Shown here: in pieces, positions 57,990 to 64,000 of the stretch | How positions within the stretch are numbered: the first letter of the stretch is position 1 | Layout: each line of letters opens with the position of its first letter | Made by a program: the position numbers and the translations under genes | From: Hymenopus coronatus | Taxonomy: Eukaryota > Arthropoda > Insecta > Mantodea > Hymenopodidae | Reading direction: 5' to 3' | Length of the DNA: 64,000 nucleotides | Assembly (NCBI GenBank): GCA_030762935.1 | Contig: CM060899.1 | Span: forward strand, 12,879,001 to 12,943,000 | The notes under the pieces: generated by a model | Told to the model about the DNA's origin: nothing | Seen by the model: the letters and a program-made list of their open reading frames with translations, nothing else | Databases searched by the model: none

Positions 57990-58866
57990 TTGCTTTCTCT
58001 ATACGCACTATGTACATAGTGTATAGAGAAGGTATTGCACTCCACCCAAAAATTTGATACCGGGATTTCACCGGAAATATATGTTTTAGGGTCCCCAATA
58101 TCCAAAAAAAGCATGTTCACAAAAAGGTACATGTGTATGTGTGCCCGTGTGTCTGTGAACACGATAACTCAAAAATGAAAAGTCGGTAAAATACCAAACT
58201 TGGTGTTTAAGTTTAGTATCTTCCAGGGATGCTACACGAAGATTTTGAGAAACATCCCCCCATCCCCAACTACCCTTTACATGCAATTTTTTTTTTTTTC
58301 GAAAATTTTGATTTTCTTAAAAATGGCTAACAATTTTGATTAAAATTTTGTATATTAAACATATTTACCTGACAAATAAAATGTATATCTTAAATTTTCT
58401 GGGAATAGCCTCTAAAGAGTAGTTTATTCTGGATTAATTTTACTGAATTTTGAATAACTACTAAACCGTAAGAGATAGACAAATACTTACTGCACAAAAA
58501 ATGTAGAGCACGCTAAAAGACACAATTTATGTTTTATACATTTTTTTCGTGAGTTCATCATTTTTGATACATTCCTTATTTTTTGTTTCTGCTATGAAAA
58601 ACTTATACTTTTCTCATACAGGAACTTGTCAACTCCTATCCATATAAACGAAGGAACTTCATTGACATAGCAATCAGCTTTTGACTATCATTTTAACGTA
58701 TGGTAGTCCCTTATTTCGCTTCTACTTACAAGGAAGCAAATAATAAGACTATTTCTGCTCATGTTTTCTGATTAGCATAAAGTAAGTAGAAGTATAAGCT
58801 TTTTAAGAATAATTTGTTGCAGGGACATAGAGAAAGTCATGTGAATGGTACATATCAGATTTTTTA
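57990..58866 (-). repeat. AR1 repeat, complete copy with best-preserved palindrome
   Basis: Minus-oriented. The 3' end at the left carries CTCTATAC-GC-ACTATGTACATAGT-GTATAGAG (57997-58028), a near-perfect palindrome. The 5' end at the right reads, on the minus strand, TCTGATATGTACCATTCAC, then GACTTTCTCTATG. Only a short CA-like segment is present, so the copy is slightly shorter than the others. Confidence 0.9.
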
Positions 58867-58982
58867 CCTTTGTGAACAGTTTTGATTTCCTTGGCCATTT
58901 GCAGGAAGGGCAATAGGTTTTCCTGTAAACTAATTCTATTTGGCTTACTGTTTTTTTAACACAGTCATAGCAAAATTATTGA

Positions 58983-59065
58983 GGTTTTTTTTTTTTTTTT
59001 TTTTTTTTGGTAGTCTTTAACACACACTTTTACTACTTGTGGCACTGCAGGCCATACATTATTGA
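58983..59065 (-). repeat. S1 SINE, 3' end only
   Basis: A T-run of about 20, then GTCTTTAACACACACTTTTA and GTGGCACTGCAGGCCAT (complement of the S1 3' end). Confidence 0.85.
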
Positions 59066-59196
59066 GTAATGTTATTCCAGCTAATGTAGATAGCTGGTAT
59101 TACTGATGTCCATGTGTAAGTTGTTTTCCTTGTATCCCATTATTTATTAAGGCCGATACACTGAAAGGTACATTGTAAGCAATTGGAGTAAGATAT

Positions 59197-59431
59197 GCTG
59201 TGGCTGAGTGTTTAGACTGCTCGCCTCTTAGCTAGATAGCTTGGGTTCAATCCCAGGGGACCGCATATGAGATTTGTGGTGTACAAAGCATTGCAGGGGT
59301 GGGCTTTCTCCATGTTCTCCAGTTTCCCCTGCCATTACATTCCACCAGTGCTCCTTTACTCCATGCATCATCAGTGTCATCACCTGTGGTGTAATATAAA
59401 GTCAAAGTGGGCGTTAAGCACGACCAAAAAA
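59197..59431 (+). repeat. S1 SINE, full length
   Basis: TGGCTGAGTGTTTAGACTGC (box A), GGGTTCAATCCCAGG (box B), body GGGCTTTCTCCATGTTCTCC, tail AAAGTGGGCGTTAAGCACGA plus A-run. Confidence 0.93.
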
Positions 59432-59604
59432 GGCAATTGTAATGTGCTAGTCTTTATTTGATGAAATTCAGTTCTGAGTGTAGAGAGAAATATTAAAAAA
59501 TGATAATAAAAATTACTTCTAATTTGAGAGAAGAATAATGTTTGGAAAATGTAAATGAATAACAAGGAATAATTTGGAAATGGTTACCTCTAATATTTAA
59601 TGTT

Positions 59605-59850
59605 TAATGAAGCCTACATTTTTTTGTGCACTAAGATTTTGTCTTACCTCTTATAGTTGACCAGTGATACAGAAGTCAACCACAGTGAAAAGGACTTCAG
59701 AACTATTACCAGATAATTAAAGATATATATTTCATTTGTTCTAAAGGTATCTTAAATATATAGTATTTTAATAAAATTTTGTTAAAAGACTTTTGAGAAA
59801 ACCAAATTTTCAAAAAATGCTTCAAGTAAAATGTAGTTTGTATTATCAAG
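59605..59850 (+). repeat. AR1 repeat, internal fragment
   Basis: AGCCTACATTTTTTTGTGCA, TTTTGTCTTACCTCTTATAG, AACCAAATTTTCAAAAAATG correspond to the middle of AR1. Confidence 0.65.
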
Positions 59851-60323
59851 CTGCTGAAAAGATTAACACGTCGGCATCAAAGACTGTGGTAAAATTGCTG
59901 ACATCAGCAATACAGATGGCAATGTTGTCACATTTTCTGCAAATAAACTCGCATTACATGCATAGAAATTTATTTCTTAGAGTACCAAGTGAATAATAAC
60001 ATTAGCAAGGTTCTTTATTAAGTGCAGCGAGAGCACTACGCAGTGCTAATAATATCTAATCATATTGTCTGCTTCCATGATGCTGTGTCTTCTCCTTCCT
60101 GGATCTCACTGTCATTTTCACTCATATGTATCACAAAAGAAGCATTGTCATTTGAAACATCCTGCAGTTAAAGTTTACGCTCTTGTTACATAATGTGCTG
60201 AACACATCTTTCCCACACACTTGAATCTATATTCAGCACACATTCACTTAACAGTTTGCACACATTGTCTCCTATAGAAGGAGTCACATTCCACTTTCTT
60301 ACAGTAGGCTTAAGGTATGCCTA
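59851..60323. other. No recognisable feature
   Basis: AT-rich sequence up to the mariner's TA target. A short open stretch at 59793-59996 is antisense or overlapping repeat sequence. Confidence 0.4.
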
Positions 60324-61574
60324 TGAGGGTGGTCTGAAAAGTTCTCGGTCTCACCCAGAGATCATGGCACTACTTGCATGATTTTTTTTTGCTTACGTTG
60401 GTACACCTGTTAATAGACCCTATGTAAAATTACAAGTCAGTCCAGGCAATAGTTGACTCTAGACAATGGTTTGAAACAGTGGAAGTGCACATTGCTTTGA
60501 AAACTTGTGAGTATTGTGCTGTGATAAAATTCTTCGTAAAAGAAGGTTTAAAACCTACAGAGATTCATTTACGAATTGTAAATGTGTATGGTGACTTTTC
60601 ACCTTCAGTTTTCGCTGTGAAGAAATGGGCGGCTGATTTTAAACATGGCTGTGAAAGTGTCCAAGATGATCCATGCGAAGGACATCCAAAAACTGTAACC
60701 ACGGCAGAAATCATTGAAAAAGTGCATGTCATGATTTTGGAAGATCAGCATACAAAGGTGTGTGAAATTGAAAATGCTCTTGGAATTTCAAAAGAATATA
60801 TTAGTCTCATCTTGCATCAGGAATTAAACATGAAAAAGTTCTGTTCAAGTTGGGTGCCGCGTATTCTCACTGTGGATAACAAATGCATTTGCATGCCAAG
60901 CACTTTTCAGAAGAACAGAAGTGACATTTTGCACTAATATGTCACAATGGATAAAACATGGATTCACCACTACACACCCACGTCCAAGCAGCAGTCAATG
61001 CAGTAGACAGAAGCTGGTTCTTCAGCTCCAAAAAAGGCGAGGATTATGCCATCAGCGGAAAAAATCATGGCATCAGTGTTTTGGGAATTCTGTTGATTGA
61101 CAATCTCAAAAAAGGTAAAACCATTGCTGGAGAATACTACTCTCAGCTTCTAACCAAACTATATGCAAGCATTTATAAAAAAAAGAAAAAAATTGGGTTA
61201 AAAAAGAAAAAAAAATTGTTTTCCATCGGGACAATGCACCTGGCCACAAAAGAGTTTTGGCAATGAGGAAATTAGGAGATCTGCACTATGATCTAATCCC
61301 CAGATTTGGCTACCTTGGACTTCCATGTTTCCAAAACTGAAGAAATTTCTTGCTGGTAGGTGCTTTTCATCCAAGGAGGAAGTAATTGTTAATGTAAATT
61401 TCTACCATGTAGCACTTGCAGAGGTGACACTACACAGAGAGGATAATGGCATTGAAACACCGCTGGATAAAATGTATTGATACTAGAGAAGATTATGTTG
61501 AAAAATAGAATTACTTTGAAAGCATAAATTGTCATTTTTCACTATCAGGCCGAAAACTTTTCAAATCACCCTCA
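60324..61574 (+). mobile_element. Mariner element, 1251 bp, with 30-bp inverted repeats
   Basis: Left end TGAGGGTGGTCTGAAAAGTT (60324-60353 in all) and right end the complement of TGAGGGTGATTTGAAAAGTT (61545-61574), flanked by TA (60322-60323, 61575-61576). The length and the AGGGTG-TGAAAAGTT type of ends are typical of mariner. It is the best-preserved mariner of the window. Confidence 0.93.
60479..61500 (+). pseudogene. Mariner transposase, N-terminal half open, C-terminal half frameshifted
   Basis: The first 152 codons are open: YCAVIKFFVKEGLKPTEIHL, then VFAVKKWAADFKHGCESVQD, then TTAEIIEKVHVMILEDQHTK with the EIENALGISKEYISLILHQE helix. LNMKKFCSSWVPRILTVDNK follows. These form the paired HTH domains and the WVPRILT linker. 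After a stop, VTMDKTWIHHYTP carries the first catalytic aspartate (near 60950). The second is in FHRDNAPGHK (near 61225, shifted frame). The third is in PDLATLDFH (near 61305, shifted again), where YSPDLAPSDFYLF is expected. A-runs around 61170-61215 probably slipped and caused a frameshift. All three aspartates of the DDD triad persist, but no single frame encodes them. Confidence 0.9.
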
Positions 61575-62734
61575 TATATCAGCTCAATCAGATTGAGACA
61601 ACAGTGATGTGGTGGTAGCTTTGTGGGAGGACTTCATGGCCATGATATTTGCCATTTTGTCTGTTACATATACTTTCTGTGTATTTGCTTCCCAAATTTC
61701 TCCAAAAACACAGCTTTTATAGGAACTGAACTGGGTAAAACTAAATTATGTTCCTTGTGAATCTGATGATTTTGTCTTCTGTGCTGGACATGGTGGGAAT
61801 TTTGATTTTAAGCTGGGAATAATAGCTAGCATTTTCTAATACAATAATACTCTTAACAGATATGTATTTCAAAGGTATGTTTTTCAACCAAGATTCAGAT
61901 ATTTGAGCTTTATCTCGTGATGTAAATCTGCCAGGGACTCCTGAATATTTTCAGAAGTCAAATATAAGCAGCCCTCAATCCAACCTTGCATGTAAGATCA
62001 GGATTCTTTTTCCACATGACACAGGGGCTCCATGGCAACAAGAGCAACTGCTGTCATCCCAACCTTTTTTAACATTATAAGTATCCTACTAAGATTCATC
62101 TAAATAAATTAAATGATACTCTCTCTGCCTGAAATAGTTTAGTCTACTCAAGTAACGATATCTGCATGTCACAATCCTTGCTGATTCCATAAGCATATGC
62201 CTCTTATTTAATGTGTGAAAGCAGAACCCTAACTGTCTGCACTAACAATTGTCAAACTAACTACATTTTGTAAGGAAAACCAGCTAAATTTTTGACTATT
62301 AGTATTATTTCCAGCATCAAAAGTAGATAATCCCAAGGCCTCTACATATTTAAAATACACAGTAAACACCACTTGTACCTGTAAAGTTCACAAGAAAACT
62401 ACAAGAATGAGAAGAACGAGATAAAACAGCAAAGACATTGCAATGTGTTTTACTCCATGTGAAGTTAATGCCTTTCTGTCATTTGTGATTTCTGTGCATT
62501 CATTGGCTGAAGTGACATGCTCATTGGTGCACTGCAAAATGTTGCAGTTTTCCAGAATAAACAGTGCTTATCTAAACAGTTTCTGTTAAGATAAATAAAG
62601 CACATGTTAACCTTTTCAGTAGCACAGTAATACCAAGGCATATCCATGAAAACCTTCTTGGTGCGTGTTTAGAAAATGCTGAGCTTAAATCTCAAATTAG
62701 ATATGTAACACAAAAATGATGTTCACTCTGTGAA
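61575..62734. other. No recognisable feature
   Basis: AT-rich sequence. I see no gene, repeat family member or splice-framed coding segment. Confidence 0.45.
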
Positions 62735-62805
62735 ATTTTGACAAAATGTTTGTTGGAATACAATACTTTTCCCAATTTACTATTTGCATAGAGGAAGTAA
62801 AATGG
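62735..62805 (+). repeat. AR1 repeat, 3' end only
   Basis: GTTGGAATACAATACTTTTC, CTATTTGCATAGAGGAAGTA match the last ~70 bp of AR1. Confidence 0.65.
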
Positions 62806-63329
62806 GATTTAAGCTACTGACTTGATGATGAAAAGCTGTGCCAGTGAGACAAAAGATAAAAAGGTATAGCTTGGGATTTATCTTTTGCTATGCGTTATAC
62901 AGAAATCTCTTAGTTAAACTTTAGAACATTTTTTGGGGGCAGGGAATCTTAAGGCATTTTTATGTATATTTTCATGGATATTCTTTATACTTTGTGACTA
63001 ATATTTCCTCTCAGTACCGGCATTTTTGGAACTAGCTCTGGAATAAATTAAAGGAATAAAAATTATTATTCGTTATAGTTAAAATAATTAAGTGAATAAT
63101 TGTTAAAGATAATCACAAGTGCTATTAGTATGAATTAAAGCAAGAGGAATGTTATAAAATGGAGCATATTAATAGCTATCCCCTCAATATTACAAATTAG
63201 ACCTTTGCCATGGATGTCTTTTAGAGCAGCCAAAATAGTCTAACTTGAGAGTAGGGCCACTGAACATAGCAGAGGGAAGTTTTATAAGCAAAGGCATGAA
63301 TTAAACTGGTGAGTATAGGATTTGCACTC
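62806..63329. other. No recognisable feature
   Basis: AT-rich spacer. Confidence 0.4.
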
Positions 63330-63476
63330 TTCGTGGTATTGTGGTTACCATGGTCCCTTATTCACCCATATCCTAAGCGCCATCGCATTCCACTGGTGCT
63401 CCATCTTCCATGTATTACTAGTGTCATTGCCGTGGTCTCATTTGTAGTAAAAGCAGGTGTTGAACTCCATAAAAAA
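63330..63476 (+). repeat. S1 SINE, head replaced or eroded
   Basis: CGCCATCGCATTCCACTGGT, CATGTATTACTAGTGTCATT, AAAAGCAGGTGTTGAACTCC and A-run: the body and tail of S1. Confidence 0.82.
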
Positions 63477-63477
63477 A

Positions 63478-63735
63478 TTCTACCTTATTACACCCAAGTT
63501 TGCAGGTTGAAACCTGGTGGAAGAAAATGAGTTTTTTTTGGGGCATACAAGTCATTAGTATGGCTTCCTTCTGAAGGGAAGTAAAGCCTTTGGTCCCGTG
63601 CTGTACATTTAAGGAACATAAAAGACTCCAAAGTCTGGTAAACAGGTCTCTGAGCAGAATTAAATGGCCTTTCATGCACAATATAGAATAAGACGCTGAA
63701 AACCACAGTGTTTAAAGTGCATCCTAAAATAAAGC
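63478..63735 (+). repeat. S2 SINE-like repeat directly behind S1
   Basis: GCAGGTTGAAACCTGGTGG head, GGCTTCCTTCTGAAGGGAAG, AAAGCCTTTGGTCCCGTG, AATGGCCTTTCATGCACAAT. The neighbouring order S1 then S2 is the reverse of that in the tandem array. Confidence 0.82.
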
Positions 63736-64000
63736 TCAATTTTTTTTGGAGTAGCAACAGAGCATGGCTAAGAAGTATGTGAAGCTAAACACCATAATAA
63801 TCATTATGTTGTAATAAGTTAAAGTTAAGTTTCCAAAAATTATTAGTAATTGTTTTTGAGAAAAAAATGAAATTCTTATGCTAAAAAAAGGAGAAAAAAG
63901 GAAGCAAAGAAAAAGCTTTGAAAGTTTTGTGTTATTAAGGTGAATTATTACTGTTACTTGAAGAAAAATGTTATAAAAACAATAAATATATGTGGATTGC

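Noticed and set aside
62465..63757. Short minus-strand frames near the right end
   Set aside because: They overlap S1 and S2 SINE sequence or AT-rich spacer and show no protein motif.

Overview
This window is eukaryotic and almost certainly from an arthropod, most likely an insect with a large, AT-rich, transposon-loaded genome. The grounds are spliced gene structure with GT/AG introns, tRNA-derived SINEs, and mariner, piggyBac, Penelope, Ty3/gypsy and several non-LTR elements. A C2H2 zinc-finger gene has an IKTE/VKSE-type N-terminus of a kind I associate with insects. I see no bacterial operon, rRNA, genuine tRNA or CRISPR. Species cannot be fixed from sequence alone.

The only host-type gene I can model is a decayed C2H2 zinc-finger gene on the minus strand. 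Its exon 1 lies at 35752-36135, exon 2 at 26245-26294, and exon 3, with about 18 finger units, at 24529-26112. The splice phases agree, but the frame has nonsense codons and a 1-bp deletion, so this copy looks like a pseudogene. Further eroded finger units lie at about 20850-21410.

From left to right: a twin-primed (5'-inverted) non-LTR retrotransposon at 302-3755 carries a 0.7-kb ATT microsatellite grown inside its endonuclease. A decayed multicopy arthropod gene follows (5098-6671), then a LINE reverse transcriptase fragment (7130-7845) and two dead Tc1/mariner-type copies (9564-10290, 11190-11800). Two diverging Ty3/gypsy remnants follow (minus 12299-13985, plus 15890-18370). Next comes a mariner split by a 1-kb repeat (18655-20800), then a piggyBac transposase (22980-24198) and the zinc-finger gene. 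Its 9.5-kb intron 1 holds a degenerate ~70-bp tandem array with SINEs, a Penelope-like element with an intact ORF (31084-32263) and a transposase-like pseudogene (33541-35290).

Upstream of the zinc-finger gene are a short piggyBac-type element (36391-37519), a foldback hairpin, a mariner (38750-40038) and SINEs. A 952-bp transposon with 109-bp inverted repeats (42705-43656) follows. A 4.5-kb LINE (46206-50664) is inserted in an older repeat, and a second piggyBac-type element (51733-53722) carries a nested repeat. Beyond these are a complex tandem array with embedded SINEs (53735-56570), two more mariners (56880-57600 minus; 60324-61574 plus) and SINEs.

Two repeat families are used as labels throughout. 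AR1 is a ~0.9-kb non-autonomous repeat with a CA microsatellite and a terminal palindrome. S1 is a tRNA-derived SINE whose 3' end is a conserved GCGGGCATTAAACACTACC-like motif plus poly-A. S2 and S3 are two further SINE-like families. Nesting gives relative ages: AR1 is older than the LINE, while AR1 copies are younger than one mariner and one piggyBac-type element.
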